Shown here in pieces: positions 33,649-42,223 of a DNA stretch of 64,000 bases (positions are counted from its first letter, which is position 1; every line of letters begins with the position of its first letter). A model generated the notes under the pieces. It ran no database searches. It was not told where the DNA came from and saw only the letters and a program-made list of their open reading frames with translations. The DNA is from Bin87 sp965220095 (GTDB taxonomy: Bacteria > Chloroflexota > Dehalococcoidia > Lucifugimonadales > UBA3495): contig OZ244805.1 in the NCBI GenBank assembly GCA_965220095.1, positions 1,240,001 to 1,304,000 on the forward strand, written 5' to 3'. A program made the translations under genes and the position numbers.

Positions 33649-34551
33649 CTAGCGTTGCTCGTCGTCGTCATCATCGTCGAGGTTGGTGCCCAAACCCTGC
33701 AGAAACTCTTCGATGCTGGATGGCAGCGGTGTGCCCTCCGTGGGAGCGTTACCGCCGGTTCCATACTCGGAGTCGTACAGGTCTTCAATGCGGACCAGAA
33801 CGTCTCCTTCAGGAATTTGCCCGTCGCTAGAGCTCAGTTCGTCATACTGCTTCTGTCCGCGCTCTTCCTGAGCGATGTACTCCGGCAGGTTATAGAGCCG
33901 GCACAGCAGTTGCATCAGGCGCGCCGCACCCTGATGGTCGTCATCTACGGTGAGATACTGGGGCAGGTGAACCACGTAGGTCCGAGTTTCCACACCCATA
34001 TTGGTAGCTGCCTCGGATACCGTATAGGTGATGGTTGTTGGCCCTTCGTAGTTGCTGGGGCGGGCGTTGGCGATGCCGTAATCCCGTTCGACGTTTTCGC
34101 CGGTGCCCGAACCCGACACCACCAGCGGCCGGGTGTGGGGCACCATGTCGTACATCGCCCCAACCAGAGCATACTGCTTCACGCCGAAATGCTTGATAAT
34201 CTCCAACAGCGCCTCAGAGTAATCCTCACCGTAAAGATGAGGCTCCAGCAGGTGCGCGGTGAGCAGGTGCCGGCCGTTCTCCGGATTGGCGTAGCGGATG
34301 ATGGTGTTGGGTACCGTTACCTCGCGTTTGCCGCCCACCAGGTAGCTGCGGGGGCGATAGCGCGTGAAGTCGTAATAACGTCCGGGTCGATAAAGACGAC
34401 CCAGCTCGTGGCTGCGGTGATAGCGTTCGAGGCGTCCCAACGCCAGGCTTCCCACGTTGCCCACATCGATCCAGGGTCGCAGAACCGCCAGCAGGTGCGG
34501 TTCGTGCAACTCGGGAACGGGTTCTGCAATGTCAAATTCGCCGATACGCAT
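33649..34551 (-). CDS. PAC2 family protein
   Basis: A 300-residue protein with the PAC2 hallmark LRPWIDVGNVGSLALGRLERY at residues about 24-44, AHLLEPHLYGEDYSEALLEII, and a middle YALVGAMYDMVPHTRP. PAC2 proteins are related to eukaryotic proteasome-assembly chaperones and occur in actinobacteria, archaea and Chloroflexota, with no settled bacterial function. The C-terminal 15 residues are strongly acidic (LDDDDDDEQR). It is placed between a PaREP1/HEPN gene and an M20 peptidase gene in the same orientation. Confidence 0.82.
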   Translation of the reverse strand: MRIGEFDIAEPVPELHEPHLLAVLRPWIDVGNVGSLALGRLERYHRSHELGRLYRPGRYYDFTRYRPRSYLVGGKREVTVPNTIIRYANPENGRHLLTAHLLEPHLYGEDYSEALLEIIKHFGVKQYALVGAMYDMVPHTRPLVVSGSGTGENVERDYGIANARPSNYEGPTTITYTVSEAATNMGVETRTYVVHLPQYLTVDDDHQGAARLMQLLCRLYNLPEYIAQEERGQKQYDELSSSDGQIPEGDVLVRIEDLYDSEYGTGGNAPTEGTPLPSSIEEFLQGLGTNLDDDDDDEQR

Positions 34552-34587
34552 AAGTGCGGTTCACGGTAACATTGAGGTAAAGTAGCG

Positions 34588-35064
34588 TCAAGCCGCCGGT
34601 TCCGGTGGATTGGCTGAAAACAGCCGCATCATCAGGTCAATGACATTGGCTACGCGGTTCGCGTTCCTGATTACGGAGGTGTCTGATAGGTCGTCTTCGT
34701 AAAAGTGTTGGTGCATAGAGCGCGCCGTTGAAAGTCCATTGTCCAGCGTGTCCCTGGCTGTAGCATCAGTCAGGTCGGCCAGTTCGTTGGCCACTCCGAT
34801 GATACCCGCATGGTGTGATATCCCCAGATGGCGCTCTGCGCCGATGATTTTTATGGTCTGGGCATAAGCGCCCCATGACTTTTCTGCGACTTGTAGATAA
34901 TCGCCAGCAGCAATGCTGGCCAGTACGTGTTCGCGGTAGTGGGCCAGACATCGCCGGTAGGTGTCCGTTCTCGCTGCAGATTCCGACTCAGTCAAGCCCG
35001 AACTGCGGTTACCGGTTCCCCGGCGGATGGCATCAGCTATTTGCTGGCTGGTGAAAGCGGTCAT
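34588..35064 (-). CDS. PaREP1/HEPN-like helical protein
   Basis: A 158-residue all-helical protein. HYREHVLASIAAGDYLQVAEKSWGAYAQTI is the PaREP1 core pattern (AGDxLQxAEKxWGA), also found at 1058-1870, 52654 and 53043. The later segment STARSMHQHFYEDDLSD corresponds to AEKFHKHFFHDNM in the tandem pair at 53 kb. No Rx4-6H ribonuclease motif is evident. The gene lies 16 bases after the deacetylase gene and 36 before PAC2, so it is probably in their operon. Function unknown. Confidence 0.7.
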   Translation of the reverse strand: MTAFTSQQIADAIRRGTGNRSSGLTESESAARTDTYRRCLAHYREHVLASIAAGDYLQVAEKSWGAYAQTIKIIGAERHLGISHHAGIIGVANELADLTDATARDTLDNGLSTARSMHQHFYEDDLSDTSVIRNANRVANVIDLMMRLFSANPPEPAA

Positions 35065-35080
35065 GGTAGCGGCTTCTTCC

Positions 35081-36259
35081 CTAGCACTCGCCCATTTGGG
35101 TGAGGCGGCCCTCGCGCCAGGCCACGGCGCCGCCCATTACGGTCGCAAAAGTGTCCAGACGAAGCGCTCCATCCACGTTGTGGCCGGCGGAATCATGCCA
35201 GACGAAACGACCCTGGCGCTGCTCCCATACCGCGGCGTCGCCGGCCATGCCAACGCCCAGCGAGCCGATGCTGTCCTGCAGGCCAAGCACTTGCGCCGGC
35301 CGGCTGGTGCTGGCGGCCACCGCGTCGGACAGCGTCATCCCCATCGCGTGAAACTTGCTGACCAGGTCGTTCATAAGGTACACGGTGCGCCCCGCCGGAG
35401 CGATGTGGACGTCGGTGCTGATGGTGTCGGGCATTACGCCCTGATCCATGGCAGCCTTGGCGACCTCGACGTCGCAGTGCACGCCGGCGTGAGCCACGTC
35501 CATGACGACGCCCCGGTCCACGGCAGCACGGACCTCCGGACGAATCTTGCCGGTGTTGTCCAGGATGCCTTCGGGGTTGCCGTTAAAGGCGTGAGTGGAG
35601 ATGTCGCCGGGGCCCAGGTGTTCGAAGACATCGGGCAGCGGGATGGGCGTGCCGCTGACGTGAACCATCAGCTTCACGCCGGCCTCGGTGGCTGCTTCCC
35701 GCGCCTTGGCCATGGCCTCATGGGCGTTCCAGCGGGCCACAGCGTCCCAGTGCATCCGGACTTTGACGCCGAATACGAAACCGGGGTTGGACCTGATGGC
35801 CTTCACCGTCTCGTCCACGTCTATGATTCGCATGTCGTGGAGAGCGCCGCCCAATACGCGGTTGGCCGACAGCCCCACGGCGCCGATGTGCAGGAAGGCG
35901 AGAAGGCGGGTGCGGTGCGCCGGGAACACGTAGTCACGCATGGCGCCGTAATTCAGGAAACCGGAGCTGCCAGCGTCCACGCCGGTGGTCGTGCCGCTGC
36001 TCAGGCAGGTCTGGTCGGCGTGCACCGCGGTGCTGCTGGCCCCGTGATAGAAATGGCCGTGCAGGTCGATCAGGCCGGGCGTAATTAGCTTGCCCGATAC
36101 GTCAATGCTCTGGCTGCCCTGGTCCGGCGAGATGCTGTCGGCCACGGCGGCAACCTTGCCATCCTTGAACGCAACATCGCGCCGTTCGTTGTTGATACCC
36201 TGCGCCGGATCCAGCAGGTTGCCGCCGGTCAGCACCAGGTCATACGCTGCGGTTGTCAT
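35081..36259 (-). CDS. Amidohydrolase/deacetylase family metallohydrolase
   Basis: A 392-residue TIM-barrel metal hydrolase. GGAGGG lies 9 bases before the ATG. Metal-binding motifs are GLIDLHGHFYHG (HxH), GTTTGVDAGSSG, the lysine-bearing VFGVKVRM (carbamylated lysine candidate), LMVHVSGTP, STHAFNG and TISTDVHI. Family members include predicted D-aminoacylases, dihydroorotase-like deacetylases and the EF_0837/AHA-type enzymes. The substrate is not predictable from sequence. It lies second in the five-gene minus-strand group. Confidence 0.85.
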   Translation of the reverse strand: MTTAAYDLVLTGGNLLDPAQGINNERRDVAFKDGKVAAVADSISPDQGSQSIDVSGKLITPGLIDLHGHFYHGASSTAVHADQTCLSSGTTTGVDAGSSGFLNYGAMRDYVFPAHRTRLLAFLHIGAVGLSANRVLGGALHDMRIIDVDETVKAIRSNPGFVFGVKVRMHWDAVARWNAHEAMAKAREAATEAGVKLMVHVSGTPIPLPDVFEHLGPGDISTHAFNGNPEGILDNTGKIRPEVRAAVDRGVVMDVAHAGVHCDVEVAKAAMDQGVMPDTISTDVHIAPAGRTVYLMNDLVSKFHAMGMTLSDAVAASTSRPAQVLGLQDSIGSLGVGMAGDAAVWEQRQGRFVWHDSAGHNVDGALRLDTFATVMGGAVAWREGRLTQMGEC

Positions 36260-36313
36260 CGGAACAAACCCTCCAGAATGGCGGGGAGAGGCGCGGCCAG
36301 CAAGTTCCGGCGT

Positions 36314-36787
36314 TTATTCCTCGTCCCAGTAATAATCTTCGGAGCTGAGGTTTTCCTGCCACCAGCGACGCAAGCGGGGCAGAACCAGTTCTTTCGGCTT
36401 GCGGAAATCCGCTTCGACAAAATCGAGCGAATCCGGCAGTGGTTTGGCCTCCCACTTCTGGATGGCTTCCAGGATGAACCGGCGCACCATATCGGGCGAC
36501 CCCGCCTCAAGGCGTCCGAGTTGATAGGCGAGCGTAACCGCCATCTGCATCTGGCAAATCACCGCGTGGGCGTCTTCATCGCGCAGGTTTTCTGGCAATG
36601 CCCCGGCCTGGTCGATGAAATCATCCAGCACCTGCCCGACAATCAGCGGCAGGGTTTCGCCTTCCTGCTCCGGCAGAAACTCGGTTAGCCGGTCGGTAAG
36701 GTCGGCCACCCCTTCCTCGGGAAGCGCGTAGACAGACCAGTCGGGGTCGGCGGGGTCCGGATTGGGGTTGTTTGGCACTTCGCTCAT
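36314..36787 (-). CDS. Hypothetical acidic protein
   Basis: A 157-residue, strongly acidic protein with no family I recognise. Residues 1-20 are Pro/Asn/Asp-rich; the centre is helical (GQVLDDFIDQAGALPENLRDED and AHAVICQMQMAVTLAYQLG); the end has tryptophans (PRLRRWWQENLSSEDYYW). No signal peptide or membrane helix. It precedes the deacetylase gene by 54 bases in the same orientation. Codon use looks normal, so it is likely a real gene. Confidence 0.6.
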   Translation of the reverse strand: MSEVPNNPNPDPADPDWSVYALPEEGVADLTDRLTEFLPEQEGETLPLIVGQVLDDFIDQAGALPENLRDEDAHAVICQMQMAVTLAYQLGRLEAGSPDMVRRFILEAIQKWEAKPLPDSLDFVEADFRKPKELVLPRLRRWWQENLSSEDYYWDEE

Positions 36788-36992
36788 CTCATCGTCCCGG
36801 GACGTAAAGTCGGCGGGTCGGGCACTGCAAGCCGTACCCGCCGGGCGTCAAATCATTGTATCACGGTGGCCGGTTATTCCGGCTCGTATCGATTTGATGC
36901 CATCCGGAAACCAGCGCGACACCAACCGGCGACACCGTAAGGTCGCACCGCAAGGACACTATCGAAGGGTATGATATGGTGCTGCTGATTTG

Positions 36993-37583
36993 ATGATGTC
37001 TCCATTGCCGAACCAAATCGTCGTTGACGTTCAGTTTGACCTGGCCGAAGGCTGGCTCGACGATGTTTGCGCGTCCAACGCCGACCGCGTTATCGGCGAC
37101 CGGGAGTGGTTAGCGCTGGCGATTCGCTGCGGCCTGGCCCAGGCGCTGCCGGAGGATGCAATCGGGCAGGTGAGCCTGCTACTCACGGACGATGCCACGG
37201 TGCGAGAACTCAACCGCCAATACCGGGGCCTGGACGAAACCACCGATGTGCTCTCATTTTCGGCGCAGCACGCCGGCGAATGGCAAGGCGAAGACACGGC
37301 CCCCTCTCCCTTGACGGGAGAGGGCTGGGGTGAGGGTGAAACTCCCGAGGATTTCCCCCTGCCTCCACACGAGCCTCCCCCGCTTGGCGACATCGTGATC
37401 TCGATCCCCCAGGCGGCGCGACAGGCTGGCGAGCAGGGCGTGCCGTTGCATCGGGAGGTGGCGCTGCTGCTGGTGCACGGCGCATTGCACCTGCTGGGCC
37501 ACGACCACCTGAACGACACACCACGGACAGAAATGCAGGCGTTGGAGCGGGCGGCGTTGGCGGCTCTATTTGAGGGCAGCTAA
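36993..37583 (+). CDS. ybeY: Endoribonuclease YbeY with an in-frame REP-B insertion
   Basis: A 196-residue YbeY/UPF0054. SLLLTDDATVRELNRQYRGLDETTDVLSF is the conserved centre, and LVHGALHLLGHDHLND is the H-x3-H-x5-H zinc site. Between them an insertion of about 30 residues (APSPLTGEGWGEGETPEDF...) is encoded by a REP-B repeat (37302-37340). The insertion preserves the frame and lies where a surface loop is expected (before GDIVIS). YbeY processes rRNA 3' ends and takes part in ribosome quality control. The start is ATG 36993 or 36996; there is no clear ribosome-binding site. Confidence 0.92.
   Translation: MMSPLPNQIVVDVQFDLAEGWLDDVCASNADRVIGDREWLALAIRCGLAQALPEDAIGQVSLLLTDDATVRELNRQYRGLDETTDVLSFSAQHAGEWQGEDTAPSPLTGEGWGEGETPEDFPLPPHEPPPLGDIVISIPQAARQAGEQGVPLHREVALLLVHGALHLLGHDHLNDTPRTEMQALERAALAALFEGS
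37302..37340 (+). repeat. REP-B repeat inside ybeY
   Basis: CCCTCTCCCTTGACGGGAGAGGG (a 9-bp hairpin) followed by CTGGGGTGAGGGTGAA. The same unit occurs in intergenic positions at 38492-38533, 42670-42711, 44227-44255 and 45388-45426. Confidence 0.85.
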
Positions 37584-37600
37584 TACAAGCCCTGCGCCAA

Positions 37601-38110
37601 TCACTGCGCTAATAGCCAAACGGCTCCTACGAACAGCAACGGCACGATCACCAGCGTCATCAACCCCGCTGCCACGTCATCCAGCATTATGCCCCACCCT
37701 CCGTGAAGCCGCTCCAGTCGGCGGCACGGCCAGGGTTTCAGCACGTCAAGCGCCCGAAATATAACAAATGCAATCAGCATCAACCAGATGCCGAACAACA
37801 AGGTCGGCAACGCGGCAATCCACATCCCCACGAACTCGTCCCATACAGCGGCGCCGGGGTCGGGATCGCTTTCAGTCGACATTCTGCCGGTTGCCCAGAC
37901 ACCAACGACCAGCCCCACCATAATCAGTAATACCGCGAATACTATCCCCCGAAATCCAGAGGACAACAGGGACGACAAGGCGTACAGGATAACCGCCGCC
38001 GCCAGCGACCCCACCGTGCCCGGCGCGATGGGCGAGAAGCCGGCGCCGAAGCCGCTGCCGATGACCCATGCCGCCTGGTCGGCCAGCGACAGCCGACGCC
38101 AGTCAGGCAT
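37601..38110 (-). CDS. pgpA: Phosphatidylglycerophosphatase A
   Basis: A 169-residue membrane protein with the PgpA motifs: GSGFGAGFSPIAPGTVGSL at the N-terminus, AAVWDEFVGMWIAAL in the middle, and FRALDVLKPWP with GGWGIMLDDVAAG near the C-terminus. There are four hydrophobic segments. It dephosphorylates phosphatidylglycerophosphate, the step after CdsA (11 kb) and PgsA. It overlaps the upstream zincin gene by 8 bases and converges on ybeY. Confidence 0.94.
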   Translation of the reverse strand: MPDWRRLSLADQAAWVIGSGFGAGFSPIAPGTVGSLAAAVILYALSSLLSSGFRGIVFAVLLIMVGLVVGVWATGRMSTESDPDPGAAVWDEFVGMWIAALPTLLFGIWLMLIAFVIFRALDVLKPWPCRRLERLHGGWGIMLDDVAAGLMTLVIVPLLFVGAVWLLAQ

Positions 38111-38483
38111 AGCCCAGCCGGTCCAAATCCTGCTCGCTCAGTCCGAGGTAGTGTCCTATCTCGTGCAGCAGCGTCGTGCGAATCTCGCGCTCCACCGCAT
38201 CATGGTCGTCGCACATTGACAGGATGGGCAAGCGATAGATGTAGATGCAGTCGGGCAGGATGGGGTCTGCGCCGTGGCGTTCGATGAGGGGGACGCCCAC
38301 ATACAGGCCGAGCAAGGTGTCGCCATGCTCGTGGTCGTGGGGGTCGATACTGCCCTCTGCCTCAGCGCCGGGCTTATCATCAACCACGATGTCGATATTC
38401 TCAAGCGTCGCCCGCACCGATTCAGGCAAGCCCCAATACGCCTGCTGCACCAGCTGCTCAAATTGCTCGATGGGTAGTTGCAT
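38103..38483 (-). CDS. Zincin-like metallopeptidase (DUF1025 type)
   Basis: A 126-residue protein ending in the zinc motif LLHEIGHYLGLSEQDLDRLGYA (HExxH plus downstream Glu/Asp), the pattern of type III zincin-like metallopeptidases in Pfam's DUF1025 family. The middle is acidic (EGSIDPHDHEHGDTLLG) and precedes the LYVGVPLIER strand. Family role unknown; the short size suggests a minimal protease core. Its last 8 bases overlap pgpA. Confidence 0.85.
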   Translation of the reverse strand: MQLPIEQFEQLVQQAYWGLPESVRATLENIDIVVDDKPGAEAEGSIDPHDHEHGDTLLGLYVGVPLIERHGADPILPDCIYIYRLPILSMCDDHDAVEREIRTTLLHEIGHYLGLSEQDLDRLGYA

Positions 38484-38491
38484 GGCGGGTG

Positions 38492-38533
38492 TTCACCCTC
38501 ACCCCAACCCTCTCCCATCGAGGGAGAGGGAGA
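38492..38533 (-). repeat. REP-B repeat
   Basis: TCACCCTCACCCCAACCCTCTCCC followed by ATCGAGGGAGAGGGAGA, in the short gap between the zincin gene and nfo. The inverted pair CCCTCTCCC/GGGAGAGGG could form a hairpin in transcripts from nfo into the zincin gene. Confidence 0.8.
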
Positions 38534-38553
38534 ATTGGTAAGGAGAAGCGGTT

Positions 38554-39414
38554 CTAATGGTTGGCAACGCGCTCCCGGATAGCCTTCAGGATGTCCACGT
38601 TGGGTTTGTCGGGGCCACGGCTTTTCTCGCCGAATCCGGGCACCTCCAGGAAGAAGGGCACGTCGGCAAAGGCGGGATGGGACATGATGTTTTCGAATCC
38701 CTGCTCGCCGATGAGGCCCTCACCGATGTTGTCGTGGCGATCAACCCCGGAGCCGCAGGCCCGCTTGGAATCGTTGGCGTGCACGGCGGCCAGGCGATCC
38801 AGGCCGATGTCTCGGTCGAACTCGTCAATCATGCCGGCCACGCCCTCCGGGTTGGTGAGGTCATAACCGGCGGCGAAGGCGTGCTGGGTGTCCAGGCAAA
38901 TGCCCAAGCGGGGGCTGTCCACAGCCCGGAGCACATCGCCCAGCTCGCTGAACTTGGCGCCGATGTGCTGACCCATACCGGCCATGTTCTCCAGGCACAG
39001 CAGCGGCCCCTCCGGGGTCTGTTCCAGCACCAGGTTGATGCTGTCCACCACCTGCTGGAAGATGGCGTCGTAGCCGGCGCCGCCGTGGCTGCCCGGGTGG
39101 AATATGACGCCGCCGGCGCCAATCTGCTCCGCCAGGTTCATGTAGTTGACCAGCGACGTAACCGACTTCTCAATGTTGTCCGGTTTGGGGTTCCCGAGGT
39201 TAATCAGGTAGATGGCGTGCAGAAAGGGCGGAGCCAGGCCAGCATCGGCGCTCTTGGCGCGAAAACCCTCGGCTTCGGCATCGGTCAGCGCCTTGAACCG
39301 CCACGACCGCGTGGACGAGCCGAAAATCTGGACTCCCTCGGCGCCAATCTCAACGGCGCGGTCGATAGCGTTGCCAATGCCGCCGGCGGCGGAAACGTGC
39401 GCTCCGATAATCAT
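38554..39414 (-). CDS. nfo: Endonuclease IV (AP endonuclease)
   Basis: A 286-residue AP-endonuclease family 2 TIM barrel. Recognised motifs: MIIGAHVSAAGGIGNAIDRA, VIFHPGSHGG (zinc His), CLENMAGMG (Glu), GICLDTQHAFAAGYD (Asp/His), VHANDSKRACGSGVDRHDNIGEG and FFLEVPGF (Glu). It cleaves abasic sites and 3' blocking groups in base-excision repair, using three zinc ions. GAGG precedes the ATG by 7 bases. Confidence 0.94.
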   Translation of the reverse strand: MIIGAHVSAAGGIGNAIDRAVEIGAEGVQIFGSSTRSWRFKALTDAEAEGFRAKSADAGLAPPFLHAIYLINLGNPKPDNIEKSVTSLVNYMNLAEQIGAGGVIFHPGSHGGAGYDAIFQQVVDSINLVLEQTPEGPLLCLENMAGMGQHIGAKFSELGDVLRAVDSPRLGICLDTQHAFAAGYDLTNPEGVAGMIDEFDRDIGLDRLAAVHANDSKRACGSGVDRHDNIGEGLIGEQGFENIMSHPAFADVPFFLEVPGFGEKSRGPDKPNVDILKAIRERVANH

Positions 39415-39488
39415 TTCATTTTCCTCGCAGAACTTGGTACTGTATTCTGAACGCAGTATCGCAAAATCAGGCCGCTGCCGTAACCGCT

Positions 39489-40565
39489 ATGCCCGTACTG
39501 CTTTCACCCATTCCCGACACGATGACGGCGTTGGTGGTTGCCGAACCCGGCCAGCCGCCTACGGTGGAGTTGGTCGAACGACCCACGCCGGTTCCCGGCC
39601 CCGGCGAGGCATTGGTGCGCGTTGATGCTTGCGGATTCTGCCACCACGACTTGCTGGTGATGGGTGGCACGCTGCGACGGGGGGTTGCGCCTGGCATCGC
39701 GCTGGGGCACGAAATTGCCGCTACCGTGGTATTGGCCGGCCAAAAGGTTGACGCTCTGCGGCCCGGCGACCGCGTGGTCAGCCTGCTCACCGCTGCCTGC
39801 GGACGGTGCGCCCGCTGCCGGGCGGGACGTGAGCACCGGTGCCTGGATGGTTACGGCATTGGACACGGGCGAGATGGTGGATTCTCACAGTACATCGCGC
39901 TGCCGACGACCGCGTTGGCCGTCGTCCCGCCGCATATCCCGCCGGCATCGGCGGCCCTGCTGGCGTGCCCCGCCGGGGTCGCGCTGGAGGGCTGTCTGGC
40001 CGCCAACGTCGTTGCCGGTGAAACCGTGGTGGTCACCGGGGCGGGCGGCGGGTTGGGCGTCCACGCCGTGCAGATTGCCGCCGCGTTGGGCGCGCAGGTC
40101 ATCGCCCTGACAACGTCGCCGGACAAAGCGGCGGCGCTGGAGTCGTTGGGCGCCACTCACGTCATCGAAGTTGACGCTGAGCTGGACTTTGCCGAGATTG
40201 TCATGGCCCTGACCGACGATGCCGGCGCCGATGTAGTGATAGACACCGTTGGCCCACCGCTGTGGCCGTCCGCGCTGCGAAGCCTGGGCCAGTACGGACG
40301 CCTGGCGCTGCTGGGCGATTTGACCGGCGAGGCCGTGCCGTTGCGCCTGGCCGAAGTAATCTTCCGCGACCTGCGCCTGGTTGGTCATTCTGGGGTGTCG
40401 CGCGCCACACTGGAGCGCACCATCCGGATGGCGGCGGCTGGCGAACTGCGTCCGGTAGTCGCCCAATCCCTGCCGATGACGCCGGACGGGTTGCTGGAAG
40501 CGCGGCGGTTGGTGGCGGAGCGGCGTCCGCTGGGGAGAATCGTATTAACGTCGCCGGCTCGCTAG
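39489..40565 (+). CDS. Zinc-binding alcohol dehydrogenase family protein (MDR)
   Basis: A 358-residue medium-chain dehydrogenase. VDACGFCHHDLLVMGG (catalytic zinc Cys), GIALGHEIAATVV (His/Glu), and the structural zinc quartet CGRCARCRAGREHRC are all present, then the Rossmann VVVTGAGGGLGVHAVQIAAALGA. It most likely oxidises an alcohol or reduces an aldehyde with NAD(P); the substrate is unknown. ATG 39489 is used; ATG 39522 (MTALVVAEPG) is an alternative since neither has a good Shine-Dalgarno. Confidence 0.9.
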   Translation: MPVLLSPIPDTMTALVVAEPGQPPTVELVERPTPVPGPGEALVRVDACGFCHHDLLVMGGTLRRGVAPGIALGHEIAATVVLAGQKVDALRPGDRVVSLLTAACGRCARCRAGREHRCLDGYGIGHGRDGGFSQYIALPTTALAVVPPHIPPASAALLACPAGVALEGCLAANVVAGETVVVTGAGGGLGVHAVQIAAALGAQVIALTTSPDKAAALESLGATHVIEVDAELDFAEIVMALTDDAGADVVIDTVGPPLWPSALRSLGQYGRLALLGDLTGEAVPLRLAEVIFRDLRLVGHSGVSRATLERTIRMAAAGELRPVVAQSLPMTPDGLLEARRLVAERRPLGRIVLTSPAR

Positions 40566-40590
40566 CAGCGGCTGTTAACGCAGATTCCTC

Positions 40591-40887
40591 CTAATCCCGA
40601 AAACGCTCCGGCGCTTTCCCGTCCAGGGCCGCCAGAAACTCCTCATCGCTTACTCCGGACCTGCGAACTGCATCGGACAAAGTTCCTTGTGGGATGTTGC
40701 CGCGATGACGGTGGACAATCATCGTCAGATTCAGTCGCTCGTGCCGCAGTTTATGGTGCCGGCCACGACCATTCACACGAACAAACCCCATTCGGAAATA
40801 AGCCGAGAGCACGTCCGCGGTTTTGCGATTACGAAAATAATCCGGCACGGTTTTGGGAATCTGCGCCGGCTGTAGCCAAGTGGGCAA
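40591..40887 (-). CDS. HicA-like toxin
   Basis: A 98-residue HicA-type double-stranded RNA-binding fold. KTADVLSAYFRMGFVRVNGRGRHHKLRH holds the conserved histidine region (GSHH/GRHH), followed by TMIVHRHRGNIPQGTLSDAVRRSGVSDEEFLAAL, the family's GTL...AG...EEF signature. HicA toxins cleave mRNA. The TTG start at 40887 overlaps hicB by 59 bases; a GTG at 40848 would shorten the overlap to 20. The residue before the histidines is Arg rather than Ser, so activity should be checked. Confidence 0.8.
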   Translation of the reverse strand: MPTWLQPAQIPKTVPDYFRNRKTADVLSAYFRMGFVRVNGRGRHHKLRHERLNLTMIVHRHRGNIPQGTLSDAVRRSGVSDEEFLAALDGKAPERFRD

Positions 40888-41197
40888 ACCGGGGATAGGC
40901 CGTCAATTCCTCATCGGTCATTGCCCGGGGCTCTACCAGATGCAGCTCGGCGGCGATGCCTTCCCGCTGCGCCTCCAATAACGTTGCAGCTTTCTGACGG
41001 AGGGTTTCCATTGCGTCCAGAGGTTCGTCATCCACGAGCCACAGGTCAATGGCGTCGGCAATCATCGCCAGCGCCTCTTCACGGGTTTCGCCGTCAGTAA
41101 CGCAACAGGACAGCGACGGGCAAATCGCCGTCCAGTATCCGTTGGGCATATCCTCATCAGCGGGATATTGCTTTAGCACTACCTCGTATTTCATCAT
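40829..41197 (-). CDS. HicB-like antitoxin
   Basis: A 122-residue protein starting MMKYEVVLKQYPADEDMPNGYWTAICPSLSCCVTDGETREEALAMIADAI, the partially degraded RNase-H fold typical of HicB. The C-terminus (ELTAYPRFAHLATAGADSQN) lacks an obvious ribbon-helix-helix or HTH DNA-binding domain, so autoregulation would need another part or a different mode. It lies upstream of and overlaps hicA, the antitoxin-first order. Confidence 0.78.
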   Translation of the reverse strand: MMKYEVVLKQYPADEDMPNGYWTAICPSLSCCVTDGETREEALAMIADAIDLWLVDDEPLDAMETLRQKAATLLEAQREGIAAELHLVEPRAMTDEELTAYPRFAHLATAGADSQNRAGLFS

Positions 41198-41266
41198 CAG
41201 CGCACCGTTCCCCCCATTGGATACATCCTGATTCTAATGTATTGGAACCGAGGATACTATCCTGGC

Positions 41267-42223
41267 CTACGCTGCCGCGGAGCGGCGGCCCAAGCTGAAA
41301 ACCTTGCCAAACTCCCGCCGCTCCCAGATGACCAGGAATTGAGCGGCGATGAAGATGGAACTGTAGGTGCCCACCACCACGCCGATGGCTACTACCAACA
41401 GCAGCTCGCGGATGGACTCACCGCCAATGAGCAGCATCGCCATCAGCACCAGCAACGTGGTAAAGCTGGTATTGATGGAACGACCGACACTCTCGATGAT
41501 GCTCAGGTTCACCGTGTCCTGGAGGGGGCGGTCGGGCACTCGGATGGTGTTCTCCCGGATGCGGTCGAACACGACGATGGTGTCGTTCACCGAGTAGCCG
41601 GCCACCGTCAGGATGCCGACGATGAACATGGAGTTGACCTCCATCCCAAACGCCCGGCCCAGGATGGAGAACACGCCCAACACGATCACGGTGTCGTGGG
41701 CCAGCGTCACCACCGCTGCAACTCCGTAGCGATACGCCCGCGGCACCCGGCGGAAGGCGTACCAGATGTAAATCAGGATAAACACCGACGCCACCAGCAA
41801 CGCCAGGAACGTGTTGCGCACCGTCTCCTCGGCCACAATGGGCGACACGGTGTCCACTCCCGACGCCTCAATCGCGCCGACTTGTTCTTCCAAAGCATCC
41901 TGGATGCGTTGCCGTTCCGACACCACGTTGCCCGACGCCTCTTCCAGCACGCGGGTACGAATCAGCACGGAATTGCCGCCCACCGACTGCACCAACGCCT
42001 CGGGATGACCCAGCGAGGCCAGCAGGTCGCGCACCGCTGGAGTTTCCACCGGCTGTTCGAAGGCGATGTTCAGCACTGAGCCGCTGGTGAAGTCGATGCC
42101 GGGGCGCAATCCGGAGTTTAAGGTGGCCCAACCCGGCGGCGCAATCATGGACAAAAGGCCGGGGATAATCAGCAGGGCCGAGAAGATGAAATACCAGCCC
42201 CGTTTGCCGACGATGTTGTACAT
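41267..42223 (-). CDS. secF: Protein translocase subunit SecF
   Basis: A 318-residue membrane protein with six helices. Signatures: GLRPGIDFTSGSVLNIAFEQ (periplasmic P1 start), and FIVGILTVAGYSVNDTIVVFDRIREN, the conserved segment of the RND-type SecD/F family carrying polar residues for proton flow. The end is the cytoplasmic WERREFGKVFSLG. It assists protein export through SecYEG together with SecD, which is encoded at 50805-52643 on the same strand, 8.6 kb upstream, not adjacent as usual. Confidence 0.95.
   Translation of the reverse strand: MYNIVGKRGWYFIFSALLIIPGLLSMIAPPGWATLNSGLRPGIDFTSGSVLNIAFEQPVETPAVRDLLASLGHPEALVQSVGGNSVLIRTRVLEEASGNVVSERQRIQDALEEQVGAIEASGVDTVSPIVAEETVRNTFLALLVASVFILIYIWYAFRRVPRAYRYGVAAVVTLAHDTVIVLGVFSILGRAFGMEVNSMFIVGILTVAGYSVNDTIVVFDRIRENTIRVPDRPLQDTVNLSIIESVGRSINTSFTTLLVLMAMLLIGGESIRELLLVVAIGVVVGTYSSIFIAAQFLVIWERREFGKVFSLGRRSAAA

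Noticed and set aside
34961..36088. A 375-codon plus-strand open frame across the deacetylase gene
   Set aside because: Antisense to a clear amidohydrolase-type gene; composition (His/Val/Gly rich) typical of shadow frames.
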